Shown here: positions 1-6,398 of the stretch, one piece after another
Layout: each line of letters starts with the position of its first letter
Position numbering within the stretch: position 1 is the first letter of the stretch
Assembly (NCBI GenBank): GCA_023267375.1
Contig: JAHFNJ010000011.1
Coordinates: forward strand, 1 to 34,295
Direction: 5' to 3'
Origin: Candidatus Nomurabacteria bacterium
Lineage (GTDB): Bacteria > Patescibacteriota > Minisyncoccia > Phycocordibacterales > UBA9973
DNA length: 34,295 nt
Program-made: the position numbers and the translations under genes
The notes under the pieces: generated by a model
Databases searched by the model: none
The model's input: only the letters and a program-made list of their open reading frames with translations
What the model was told of the DNA's origin: nothing

Positions 1-881
1 ACAACTTTGTCATCATCCGGGTACTTTTCTTCAAGGAGTGCTTTCCACTCTTCTTCATACGCATACATATTTTTCTTACCATCTTTTGAGAAAACTCCTG
101 ATGCAAGTTTTGGAGTCATAACTTCATCAAACAATCCTGTCATGCCGACTGGCAGTTCTGGTTTCTCGATCACCATTTTTTGTTTGCCGATTTCTGCTAT
201 CATTTTCTTCTGCCAGTTTTCAAGTTCGGTGATGTGACTGACGGCGATATCAAAAGCTTTGCCCAGATCTTCCTCAGATTCTTCATAGGTCATGGCTTCG
301 ATCATGCAGATTTTTCCATCTTTTCCGCAGATGGTGAGATCGAGTTCGTATCCGCTCTCACCATTGTGTGGAACATATTCATCGTATTTTATTTCTCCCG
401 CTGGTGCGCCTTTGACGCGGCCGATGTGGACAGCGCCCACTGGTCCTGCCCATGGAATATCTGAAACACCGAGTGCGAGTGATGCAGCATTCACAGCGAG
501 CACTCCTGGATCTGCCTTCCCAACTGAAAGCACCGTAATGACTACCTGTACTGCGTTCTTTATATAGTGTGCAAAGAGTGGGCGAATCGTGCGGTCGATA
601 ATACGTGATGAAAGAATCGCTTCATCAGACGGACGTCCTTCGCGCTTGTTGTACTGTCCGCCCAAGATAAGTCCGGCAGCGTAATATTTTTCCAAGTAAT
701 CAACCGTAAGGTTAAAAAATCCCGGGTTACCCTTGCCACTTTTTGACATCACGGCTGTTGCTAAAACGACCGTATCTTCGCACTTCAACATCACTGAGCC
801 ATTCGCTTGATCAGCGAGGTCAGAAAACTCTGCGACAATTTTCTTGCCAGCGATTACCAATTCGTATTCCTTTTTATGCAT
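1..881 (-). CDS. pnp: Polyribonucleotide nucleotidyltransferase (PNPase), N-terminal part
   Basis: Phosphorolytic 3'-5' exoribonuclease, a central enzyme of RNA decay. The reading frame is open from an ATG at 881 to the left edge, about 293 codons, so only the N-terminal RNase PH-like domain and the start of the linker are seen. Diagnostic is the block KREGRPSDEAILSSRIIDR followed by TIRPLF near residues 79-103, matching the conserved FxKREGRPS..AIL.SR.IDR.IRPLF region of bacterial PNPase. A YYAAG segment precedes it. No Shine-Dalgarno sequence lies close to the start; a long stem-loop ends 8 bases upstream of it (890-953). rpsO, the usual neighbour of pnp, lies upstream on the same strand but is separated by the NYN gene and two small plus-strand genes. 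C-terminal KH and S1 domains fall outside the window. Confidence 0.96.
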   Translation of the reverse strand, partial: MHKKEYELVIAGKKIVAEFSDLADQANGSVMLKCEDTVVLATAVMSKSGKGNPGFFNLTVDYLEKYYAAGLILGGQYNKREGRPSDEAILSSRIIDRTIRPLFAHYIKNAVQVVITVLSVGKADPGVLAVNAASLALGVSDIPWAGPVGAVHIGRVKGAPAGEIKYDEYVPHNGESGYELDLTICGKDGKICMIEAMTYEESEEDLGKAFDIAVSHITELENWQKKMIAEIGKQKMVIEKPELPVGMTGLFDEVMTPKLASGVFSKDGKKNMYAYEEEWKALLEEKYPDDDKV

Positions 882-889
882 ATGTGATA

Positions 890-953
890 GCGAGTCCTCA
901 AACTTTAGTATTGAAACGCCGCGCGCTTCACTACTACCTGTTTAAAGACTCGC
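890..953 (-). promoter_or_regulatory. Long stem-loop in the pnp leader
   Basis: On the minus strand, GCGAGTC..TAAAC pairs with GTTTGAG.GACTCGC, enclosing about 35 bases that include a GC-rich GCGCGCGGCG segment. The stem ends 8 bases before the pnp ATG. In E. coli a leader hairpin of pnp is the target of RNase III/PNPase autoregulation; a similar role here is inference from position only. Confidence 0.55.
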
Positions 954-973
954 GAATTACTTTTAATATTTCC

Positions 974-1001
974 ACTCTAGCACAATTTTAAAAGTTGTCG
1001 A
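974..1001 (-). promoter_or_regulatory. Probable pnp promoter
   Basis: Minus strand -35 TCGACA (1001-996), 16-base spacer, -10 TAGAGT (979-974). This places the pnp transcript start near 967 and gives a leader of about 86 bases containing the stem-loop. Confidence 0.45.
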
Positions 1002-1009
1002 ACCTCAAT

Positions 1010-1038
1010 TTGACCAACCCGTGTGAGAGGAGTAAGGT
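1010..1038 (+). promoter_or_regulatory. Possible promoter of the 1075 small gene
   Basis: TTGACC (1010-1015), 17-base spacer, TAAGGT (1033-1038). A second A/T hexamer, TATAAG, follows at once. The next small gene has an equivalent TTGACC element. Confidence 0.35.
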
Positions 1039-1074
1039 ATAAGAAAAACAAATCATTTTAAAAAAACAACAGTC

Positions 1075-1275
1075 ATGATATACGCAATTATTCTTACCGC
1101 TGCTATTTCAAGAGAGACAGCTGCTGCGATCTTAGGGCCACTATTTTTATTGTGTGCATTCTGCTTCTTCTATCTCGCGCACAAGAAGGATAAACCAAAA
1201 TCTTCGCTGAAAAAGCCGGAAGGCAAAACCTTCGATATTATCGAAGCGTCAGAACAACTCAAGAATCATTATTAA
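1075..1275 (+). CDS. Small single-pass membrane protein, unknown
   Basis: A 66-residue protein not recognised as any family. Residues 3-34 form one hydrophobic segment (AAAILGPLFLLCAFCFFYL) with a short N-terminal outside region. It is followed by a basic KKDKPKSSLKKPEGK stretch that should lie in the cytosol and a polar tail. It has its own possible promoter (1010-1038) and an intrinsic terminator just after the stop, so it behaves as an independent unit inserted between pnp and the NYN gene. It could be a membrane microprotein. A type I toxin is less likely because of the long charged tail. No ribosome binding site is evident; the start is preceded by an A-rich leader. Confidence 0.55.
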   Translation: MIYAIILTAAISRETAAAILGPLFLLCAFCFFYLAHKKDKPKSSLKKPEGKTFDIIEASEQLKNHY

Positions 1276-1300
1276 AAAGCATTCATCAACTAGTAAAGAA

Positions 1301-1334
1301 ATCCGTCTCGGGGTAACTCGGGACGGATTTTTGT
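1301..1334 (+). terminator. Intrinsic terminator after the 1075 gene
   Basis: AAATCCGTC pairs with GACGGATTT around a G-rich loop, followed by TTTTTG. Confidence 0.7.
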
Positions 1335-1340
1335 ATATGA

Positions 1341-1369
1341 TTGACCCGACTACCCTTTTACTGTAGTGT
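1341..1369 (+). promoter_or_regulatory. Possible promoter of the 1411 small gene
   Basis: TTGACC (1341-1346), 17-base spacer, TAGTGT (1364-1369). The -35 matches that of the preceding small gene. Confidence 0.4.
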
Positions 1370-1410
1370 GAGTGAAAACTTCTATCCACACTACAAAAAA
1401 ACAAAAGAGT

Positions 1411-1548
1411 ATGAACCAGTATCTATTCACACAGTTGCCAGTACAAAATCCTGACGGGTTGCTGTACCTCGCCTCTTTTATTGTAATTTTCATTGTGTTC
1501 GTTGGAATAGTAATGAGATTCTTTATAAAAGAAAAAAATGAAAAATAA
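1411..1548 (+). CDS. 45-residue membrane peptide, unknown
   Basis: ATG at 1411 reads MNQYLFTQLPVQNPDGLLYL, then a hydrophobic helix of about 18 residues (ASFIVIFIVFVGIVMRFF) and a short basic tail IKEKNEK. One predicted transmembrane segment; no family recognised. The ORF is too short for usual gene-length cut-offs. It is supported by its own TTGACC-type promoter 42 bases upstream and a terminator directly after the stop. Its neighbour at 1075 has the same design (promoter, tiny membrane protein, terminator), which suggests a pair of similar expression units rather than chance ORFs. The function cannot be stated. Confidence 0.5.
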   Translation: MNQYLFTQLPVQNPDGLLYLASFIVIFIVFVGIVMRFFIKEKNEK

Positions 1549-1551
1549 AAA

Positions 1552-1583
1552 AATCCCCCAGATTGCTCCGGAGGATTTTTTTA
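1552..1583. terminator. Bidirectional terminator between the small gene and the NYN gene
   Basis: A imperfect stem (AATCCCCC against GGAGGATT) flanked by A-run and T-run lies between convergent genes and can serve both strands. Confidence 0.55.
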
Positions 1584-1599
1584 GTTTTACCAAATTCTT

Positions 1600-2112
1600 T
1601 TATCGCATCCCCAACAAATATTTGCGAGGATTTTGCGAGAGGTCCAGAAAGTCATCTGCGACTTCTTTGAGTTTTCCTGAAGCAGATTGCCCGAAGGTCA
1701 CCACTTCTACTTGAATACCGGAGTGAATCTGTAAATATTCAACAAGCGGAATGAAGTCTCCATCGCCCGAAAGCAAGATGACTGCATCGAGTTTTGGTGC
1801 CATGGTAATAGCATCGACAGCAAGCCCTACATCCCAGTCGGCCTTTTTTGCGCCGCCGGAGAAGACCTGCAAATCTTTTGTTTTTGTTTCGATCCCCACT
1901 TTCGTGAGTGCTTCAAAAAAACTTTTCTCATCCCCCGCTTCCGAGGTGATGACATATGCTAATGCACGGACGAGTTTTCGTCCTGCAAGTGCTTCTTTGA
2001 CGATTGCGCCAAAGTTTGCTTTTCGTTTGTATAAATTTTTTGCGCTGTGGTAGATATTTTGCGTATCTATGAAAATGCCAACGCGCTGTTCTGAGTGTTT
2101 AATTATTCCCAT
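1600..2112 (-). CDS. NYN domain (LabA/DUF88-like) putative ribonuclease
   Basis: A 170-residue single-domain protein of the NYN/PIN-like nuclease superfamily. Visible family features: the first acidic residue in VGIFIDTQNIY (about residues 11-21); the central KADWDVGLAVDAI block (about 90-102) with two Asp; and DAVILLSGDGDFIPLVEYL (about 109-127) carrying the SGDGDF metal-binding motif. All expected acidic residues are present, so a metal-dependent RNA or DNA cleaving activity is plausible. The substrate is unknown. It lies between rpsO and pnp on the same strand, which suggests an RNA metabolism context. Small proteins of this type are common in Parcubacteria, where they are annotated only as NYN domain proteins. 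Confidence 0.88.
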   Translation of the reverse strand: MGIIKHSEQRVGIFIDTQNIYHSAKNLYKRKANFGAIVKEALAGRKLVRALAYVITSEAGDEKSFFEALTKVGIETKTKDLQVFSGGAKKADWDVGLAVDAITMAPKLDAVILLSGDGDFIPLVEYLQIHSGIQVEVVTFGQSASGKLKEVADDFLDLSQNPRKYLLGMR

Positions 2113-2223
2113 ATAAAAAGTATATTAGTAAGCTAGTAAATTGGTAATTTAGAAAATGAATGACAAAAATATCGACCGTATTTCTCTAGTATACTAACAT
2201 ACTAGATTCTAAATTACTGTAAC

Positions 2224-2253
2224 AAAAAATCCGCACTGCTGCGGATTTTTTGT
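2224..2253 (-). terminator. rpsO terminator
   Basis: AAAAATCCGCA pairs with TGCGGATTTTT around a short CTGC-containing loop, with a T-run on both strands. It starts at the rpsO stop codon. Confidence 0.85.
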
Positions 2254-2516
2254 TACTTAAGCTCGAGTTTTTTCAAAATTGCCTGATGGCGAGTCTTGTC
2301 CTTTCGTTCAAGATATTTCAAGTGTGTGCGGCGATCCGCTACCATCTTGATGAGGCCTCGGCGAGAGTGGTTGTCCTTCTTGTGTTTCTTAAGATGGGTT
2401 GCCAATTCGTCGATTTGCTTCGAAAGCATAGCCACTTGGACCTCCGGAGAGCCGGTGTCCTTATCGTGGACCTGATGTTTTTTGATAACTGCTTGCTTTT
2501 TCTTTGTTGTCAGCAT
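2253..2516 (-). CDS. rpsO: 30S ribosomal protein S15
   Basis: 87 residues, the usual length of S15 (about 89). The family signature is clear: HDKDTGSPEVQVAML near residues 17-31, then HLKKHKKDNHSRRGLIKMV (about 41-59), and RRTHLKYLERKD towards the C-terminus. S15 binds 16S rRNA at the central three-way junction and organises the platform of the small subunit. In many bacteria it is followed by pnp; here the pair is on the same strand but separated by other genes. The gene is followed by a strong terminator at the stop codon, so it is probably monocistronic. It diverges from the recombinase gene at 2602. Confidence 0.97.
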   Translation of the reverse strand: MLTTKKKQAVIKKHQVHDKDTGSPEVQVAMLSKQIDELATHLKKHKKDNHSRRGLIKMVADRRTHLKYLERKDKTRHQAILKKLELK

Positions 2517-2601
2517 GGGCGCATAATAGCATACTTGCTAAAAAAATGCAAGACCCTCCTTTTGTGCCGGATGTCGCACAATATTTTGCTATACTTACCC
2601 T

Positions 2602-3555
2602 ATGGCATCTGAAATTGATCAGCGAAAACGTGAGTTTCTTGAATATTTAGAAATTGAAAAAGGCGCAAGTCTTCGAACGATTGAAAACTATGATCGGTAC
2701 CTCACTCGTTTTTTTGCTTTTACAAAAGTAACATCACCCAAACAAATCACTGACGACACTATTCGTGAATTTCGTCTCCACTTAAATCGGCAGGCGGGGA
2801 TGAAGGTGAAAGGACAAGTTTCATCGACGCTCAAAAAAAATACGCAAAACTACCACTTGATTGCGCTCCGTGTTTTTTTGAAATATATGATGAAGCGCGG
2901 TATTGCCGCGCTCTCCCCTGACCGTATAGAGCTTGCGAAAATAAAAGAGCGGAGCTTGGATCTCATTTCTTCTGACGAACTTGGGCGTCTGCTCACTGCT
3001 CCATCGAAAGCGATTATTGAAAAAACTCCTGAAGGTCAATTGAAGGCGTTGCGTGATACCGCAATCCTTGAACTTTTTTTCTCAACTGGTCTTCGTCTTG
3101 CAGAACTCTGTTCGCTCAATCGCGACCTCGATCTTTCAAAAGAAGAATTCTCGATTCGCGGTAAGGGAGAGAAAGTCCGCGTCGTTTTCTTGTCCGACAG
3201 CGCAAAGAACGCAATTCGCGCATACTTGAAAGCACGCAAAGATATGGATGAAGCGATGTTTATCGGGCTTTCAAAAATAAATAAACGCACAAAAGATTCT
3301 GATGGACGGCTCACTCCCCGCTCCATCGAACGGATAGTAAAACAATACGCGATCATCGCTGGTATTTCCAAAAAAGTAACGCCGCACGTTATCCGTCACA
3401 GTTTTGCAACAGATCTTCTCTCAAATGGTGCAGACATTCGTAGTGTGCAGATGATGTTAGGCCACGCAAATATTGCGACGACGCAAATCTATACTCATGT
3501 TACAGATAAACAACTTAGGGAGGTACATAAAAAGTTTCACACGAAAAGGAAATAA
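2602..3555 (+). CDS. Tyrosine recombinase, XerC/XerD type
   Basis: 317 residues, close to typical Xer length. The N-terminal SAM-like core-binding domain covers about residues 8-105. The catalytic domain has the full set of residues: Arg165 in STGLRLAELC, Lys188 in IRGKGEKVR, His262-x-x-Arg265 in TPHVIRHSFATD, His288 in MLGHANIATT, and nucleophile Tyr297 in TQIYTHV. It could be the single Xer that resolves chromosome dimers at dif, or a general integrase; no phage or ICE genes flank it. A TATACT -10 element sits 10 bases before the ATG, so the leader must be very short. It diverges from rpsO. A 70-base palindrome and a strong terminator follow. Confidence 0.93.
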   Translation: MASEIDQRKREFLEYLEIEKGASLRTIENYDRYLTRFFAFTKVTSPKQITDDTIREFRLHLNRQAGMKVKGQVSSTLKKNTQNYHLIALRVFLKYMMKRGIAALSPDRIELAKIKERSLDLISSDELGRLLTAPSKAIIEKTPEGQLKALRDTAILELFFSTGLRLAELCSLNRDLDLSKEEFSIRGKGEKVRVVFLSDSAKNAIRAYLKARKDMDEAMFIGLSKINKRTKDSDGRLTPRSIERIVKQYAIIAGISKKVTPHVIRHSFATDLLSNGADIRSVQMMLGHANIATTQIYTHVTDKQLREVHKKFHTKRK

Positions 3556-3572
3556 AAGCGGTATTCACCCTT

Positions 3573-3642
3573 CTATTTCGACTTCGACTCGGACGTTGTG
3601 AGTGAAAGTATTCACTCACACGCTCCTCGCTCGTCGAAATAG
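3573..3642. repeat. 70-base nested palindrome after the recombinase gene
   Basis: Outer arms CTATTTCGAC (3573-3582) and GTCGAAATAG (3633-3642) are perfectly complementary. Inner arms TGTGAGTGAA (3597-3606) and TTCACTCACA (3611-3620) are also perfect, around the loop AGTA. The stretches between the arms are only partly complementary. It is distinct from the terminator that follows. Confidence 0.75.
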
Positions 3643-3645
3643 AAA

Positions 3646-3677
3646 AAGAAAAGTCCCGCTGGTGCGGGACTTTTTTG
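3646..3677. terminator. Terminator of the GTCCCGC type
   Basis: AAGTCCCGC pairs with GCGGGACTT around TGGT, then TTTTTT. It lies between convergent genes. The same stem sequence recurs at 23265 and 24615, and in a variant form at 12234. Confidence 0.9.
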
Positions 3678-3701
3678 TTTGCGCACAGTTAAGTGTAAAT
3701 T

Positions 3702-4598
3702 CTAAGCTTCAACCAAGGCATCCACCTTGTATGGCATCTCTTCTGCAACGGGATCGGTTTCTTCTTCCCCGATTTCATTCTGAAGTTTTTTGCTCCAGGG
3801 ACCACTTTTTTCACTACTCTCATCATTTTCTTCGACGAGCGATCTGTCATGAATAAGTTGTCCAAGTAAGCATCCAGAAAGAGCTAATGAGAAGGCGAAT
3901 AGTGCAAACCCAAGATCGAACTTAGGTATCATCACAAGACCAAGTAGTGCTCCAGCAACTGCTGTTAGTCCTACTGTTTTCATGAGCCAGTCAGCACTTG
4001 AAAGCTTGTGAATGTGTGCACGTTTCATCTTTGCATCGAAGTCCTTCATGCCAATGAAGACGAACCCCACTACCCCTGCCAAGAAGAGAGTGACAACAAT
4101 CATCATCGCCATGTTTTCAATGGAAACAAATCTCATTATTTTGGGGTACGTAAGTACACCACTTGTAAGAGATATGAGTCCCACCCATAAGACGCACAGG
4201 GTGTCGAATTGCGTTCCTGTTGTTTTCAGAAAGATTCTCCTGAAAAATCTCAACACATTGTTGGTCATTTCACCAAAGGCGCTCCAGCTTGTCTCAACCG
4301 GGTCTTTGTTCGAGTCTGTTCGCAACGTGAATCCGGCAATAGCTCCGATAAAGGCAGAGAACAACGAAAAAAGGCCTATAAGGGCCAGTAACGATACTTC
4401 TGCGGTTCTGATTTCTTGCTGAAAGATTGTTGCAAACAGGCACAAGATAACGCAAACGAGAATTAATTGGGTTACATTTCGGGGTTCTTTAAACTTTGTT
4501 CGGTCATACACCAAGCTTGCGCCGGTGATAAAGGTAATAACTGAGGTGGCTGCGATCATAAGCGCAACGGTCATACTGGGTACTAGCATCATTTTCAT
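3702..4598 (-). CDS. Multi-pass membrane protein, unknown
   Basis: 298 residues with about eight hydrophobic segments: roughly 5-30, 42-60, 65-95, 130-150, 160-185, 205-225 and 228-248. They are separated by short polar loops, and a highly charged cytoplasmic-type tail follows from about 250 (EENDESSEKSGPWSKKLQNE, then further acidic residues). No transporter or enzyme motif was recognised. It has a good minus-strand promoter (4726-4699) and an untranslated leader of about 95 bases. The leader carries a run of six C residues ten bases before the ATG instead of a Shine-Dalgarno sequence. No obvious operon partner. Confidence 0.75.
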   Translation of the reverse strand: MKMMLVPSMTVALMIAATSVITFITGASLVYDRTKFKEPRNVTQLILVCVILCLFATIFQQEIRTAEVSLLALIGLFSLFSAFIGAIAGFTLRTDSNKDPVETSWSAFGEMTNNVLRFFRRIFLKTTGTQFDTLCVLWVGLISLTSGVLTYPKIMRFVSIENMAMMIVVTLFLAGVVGFVFIGMKDFDAKMKRAHIHKLSSADWLMKTVGLTAVAGALLGLVMIPKFDLGFALFAFSLALSGCLLGQLIHDRSLVEENDESSEKSGPWSKKLQNEIGEEETDPVAEEMPYKVDALVEA

Positions 4599-4698
4599 AA
4601 CTGAATTTGGGGGGTTTAAGAATTTAACATTTAACTTTATTGTACTTAGAAAGAACGAAACTCGGGCAATCTACATAGAGATATGCACGAGTAGGAGT

Positions 4699-4726
4699 AT
4701 TATACATAAAAAATTAAGAATTGCAA
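4699..4726 (-). promoter_or_regulatory. Promoter of the 3702-4598 membrane protein gene
   Basis: Minus strand TTGCAA (4726-4721), 16-base spacer, perfect -10 TATAAT (4704-4699). Confidence 0.6.
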
Positions 4727-4754
4727 ATTTGTAGTTAGTAGTTAGACGGAAAAA

Positions 4755-4799
4755 TAAAAGAAGGAATCAGCTGGAGCGGATTCCTTCTTTTGTTTTTTT
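4755..4799. terminator. Strong bidirectional terminator
   Basis: AAAAGAAGGAATC (4756-4768) pairs with GATTCCTTCTTTT (4779-4791), with T-runs on either strand. It ends the small gene at 4839-5108. Confidence 0.88.
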
Positions 4800-4838
4800 G
4801 TGAAAAATGAACTTTTTGATTAATAAACCGGCTTGTCT

Positions 4839-5108
4839 TTAGTTGCCGTCTTCGGGCCATAATGTTCTATGTTGACCCCTTTTTTCCCAAACTTTTTCCT
4901 TTTCTCCGTCAGGGAGATCAAGTCTCCCTCTTCTAACGGAGTAGTTGTCCATGGATCCTGTGCTGGTGATTTTTCCAACGGGCTTTTGTTTAATGATTTC
5001 CTGAAATTTTTGCTCTACCTTTGGTGGTAGTGATGAATGAATTGTTTCTTTTACTGGTTGATTTTTTGCTCTACCAATGAATGGGAGCCAAGCGAACAAA
5101 TTAAACAT
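4839..5108 (-). CDS. Small protein, unknown
   Basis: 89 residues: a short hydrophobic N-terminus (MFNLFAWLPFIGRAKN), then a hydrophilic Lys/Glu-rich body with VEQKFQEIIKQKP and a C-terminal SVRRGRLDLPDGEKEKVWEK segment. No family recognised. The N-terminus is too short for a clear membrane span and could be an amphipathic anchor. Support for coding: a strong terminator follows 40 bases after the stop, and a C-rich leader (AAAACCCCCATCC) precedes the ATG, as for the neighbouring membrane protein gene. It diverges from the methyltransferase gene. Confidence 0.5.
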   Translation of the reverse strand: MFNLFAWLPFIGRAKNQPVKETIHSSLPPKVEQKFQEIIKQKPVGKITSTGSMDNYSVRRGRLDLPDGEKEKVWEKRGQHRTLWPEDGN

Positions 5109-5188
5109 AAGGATGGGGGTTTTAGTAAACGTAAAACACTTTTTTTTAAACAGCGCCTGCCTTCAGGCTTCAATCCTACTATCCTCCT

Positions 5189-5216
5189 TTCACATTTGTT
5201 TGTCAAACGGTATACT
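5189..5216 (+). promoter_or_regulatory. Methyltransferase promoter with a near-leaderless transcript
   Basis: TTCACA (5189-5194), 16-base spacer, TATACT (5211-5216). The ATG at 5229 follows the -10 by only 12 bases, so the leader should be about 6 bases. This supports starting the protein at 5229. Confidence 0.6.
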
Positions 5217-5228
5217 GTGTATTGTAGT

Positions 5229-5894
5229 ATGGATACCCATAAAGAATATTTTACCCATGCGTATCGAACTGGCACTGATGATTGGACTCATTTGCCATGG
5301 AAGCGCGCCGAAGGGCTTCTTCTTGAGAAGCTTCCTGATAAAGCGATGATATTAGATATTGGTACTGGTCGCGGACTATTTGCATTTCATTTGGCAAAAT
5401 CAGGGTTTCGAACTATTGGTATTGATTATGTGAAAGAAATTATTGATAAAAATAATCAAGAGGTGCAAAACCGTGGTATGCAGAAAGAGCTTCGTTTTAT
5501 GGAAGGTGATGCCCTGGATATCCCCTTCACTGACGAGGGGTTTGATGCGGTGACTGATATTGGTCTCCTACAGCATTTACCAGAAGGAGATTTTGCTGAG
5601 TATATAAACGAGGTGGCTCGTGTGTTAAAACCGAAAGGATATTTTTTAAACATAGCCCTTTCCAAGGATACTGTTTCTTTCTGGAGTTGGTTCCCAAGAA
5701 AAGCAGCTGAAAGCACTTTTGAGAAACAGGGACTCAAGCACCACTTCTTTACTAAAGAAAAAATAACCGAACTTTTTAATAAAAAATTTGAAATTGTTGA
5801 ACAATTCACCGAACGTTTTGATCCACAAGCATCACTCCCCTCACCTGAATTAGGAAATGTTGTGTATGTAGTAACATTGATGCAGAAGAAATAG
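5229..5894 (+). CDS. Class I SAM-dependent methyltransferase
   Basis: 221 residues. Motif I is seen as ILDIGTGRGLFAFHLAKSGF (about residues 48-67), the acidic residue binding the SAM ribose follows in TIGIDY, and motif IV-like FDAVTDIGLLQHLPEGDFAEY and ARVLKPKGYF give a Methyltransf_11/25-type Rossmann fold. The substrate cannot be assigned; the family includes quinone, sterol and small-molecule methylases. The frame is open upstream to 5037, but the extra 64 residues look non-coding and cover the promoter, so ATG 5229 is chosen; MDTHKEYFTHAYRTGTDDW is a sensible N-terminus. It stands alone with its own promoter and terminator. Confidence 0.85.
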   Translation: MDTHKEYFTHAYRTGTDDWTHLPWKRAEGLLLEKLPDKAMILDIGTGRGLFAFHLAKSGFRTIGIDYVKEIIDKNNQEVQNRGMQKELRFMEGDALDIPFTDEGFDAVTDIGLLQHLPEGDFAEYINEVARVLKPKGYFLNIALSKDTVSFWSWFPRKAAESTFEKQGLKHHFFTKEKITELFNKKFEIVEQFTERFDPQASLPSPELGNVVYVVTLMQKK

Positions 5895-5910
5895 AAGCTT
5901 TGTGTAAAAA

Positions 5911-5950
5911 GAAAGCAGTCCTGCTTATGCAACAGGACTGCTTTTGTTTT
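5911..5950. terminator. Methyltransferase terminator
   Basis: AAAGCAGTCCTG (5912-5923) pairs with CAGGACTGCTTTT (5933-5944), then T-rich sequence. Confidence 0.88.
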
Positions 5951-5986
5951 TGTGACCGAAGATCGGTCGAAAGCGTCTACTCTACT

Positions 5987-6115
5987 TTAAGATGAGTAGC
6001 CACCTGCTCCGGCATCGTTTTCTGAACAGGGTGTACCCGCTTTTTTGTCATGAATACTCAGATGGTTTTTAATAATTATTCCCCGTAGGGTGAAGAATTT
6101 AAAAAGTGTTTTCAT
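5987..6115 (-). CDS. Possible 42-residue peptide (weak)
   Basis: ATG at 6115 reads a basic, hydrophobic N-terminus (MKTLFKFFTLRGIIIKNHLS) and then a polar tail with one Cys ending GAGGYSS. The ORF lies in a 500-base stretch with no other recognised gene and is followed on the minus strand by a small hairpin (5955-5966) and the terminator at 5911-5950. It is in frame with a second 42-residue ORF upstream (6143-6271). No homology recognised. The pattern of a basic leader and a Gly/Ser tail could suit a secreted or modified peptide, but chance is a real alternative. Confidence 0.28.
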   Translation of the reverse strand: MKTLFKFFTLRGIIIKNHLSIHDKKAGTPCSENDAGAGGYSS

Positions 6116-6142
6116 TTTCTGAATTTTTAGTACTGTTTATTT

Positions 6143-6271
6143 TTATGTAAAGAATTGTTGGTAGAACCTTGTACGGTTCTGGCTTTCCAGGCAATCTGAG
6201 ACTGCGGGAGAGCAATTTGTTTGCTGGGCTTTGTCTGGTACCTCCTTTTTTTTAGTGGTTTTAAAGTTCAA
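6143..6271 (-). CDS. Possible 42-residue peptide with a strong Shine-Dalgarno (weak)
   Basis: A TTG at 6271 is preceded, at six bases, by AAAAAAGGAGG, one of the few perfect Shine-Dalgarno sequences in the window. The ORF reads MNFKTTKKKEVPDKAQQTNC, continues with a second Cys eight residues on, and ends RFYQQFFT. It is followed 27 bases later by the second ORF. A second AAGGAGG lies inside the ORF with no start near it. The two AGGAGG/T-run patches could instead be T-runs of terminator-like plus-strand structure. Unrecognised and unproven. Confidence 0.25.
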   Translation of the reverse strand: MNFKTTKKKEVPDKAQQTNCSPAVSDCLESQNRTRFYQQFFT

Positions 6272-6398
6272 CAGTAACCTCCTTTTTTCCCCTACCGGCG
6301 GTGATAGGGACTCTAAAACCTGTTTAAAATTAATTTTGATATAAACAATATCACCCTTTTATATTGTTGTTAAGCATAAAATACAGTAAAGTGTGGAT

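Noticed and set aside
3573-3642. Integron attC site after the recombinase
   Set aside because: Lacks the paired RYYYAAC/GTTRRRY boxes and no gene cassettes follow; kept only as an unexplained palindrome.
5037-5228. N-terminal extension of the methyltransferase frame
   Set aside because: It covers the promoter and the divergent gene's start, has no methyltransferase-like sequence, and ATG 5229 lies just after a good -10.
6250-6290. Two T-runs after TACCTCC and AACCTCC as plus-strand terminators
   Set aside because: No convincing stem directly before them; they also read as Shine-Dalgarno sequences on the other strand, so left unassigned.
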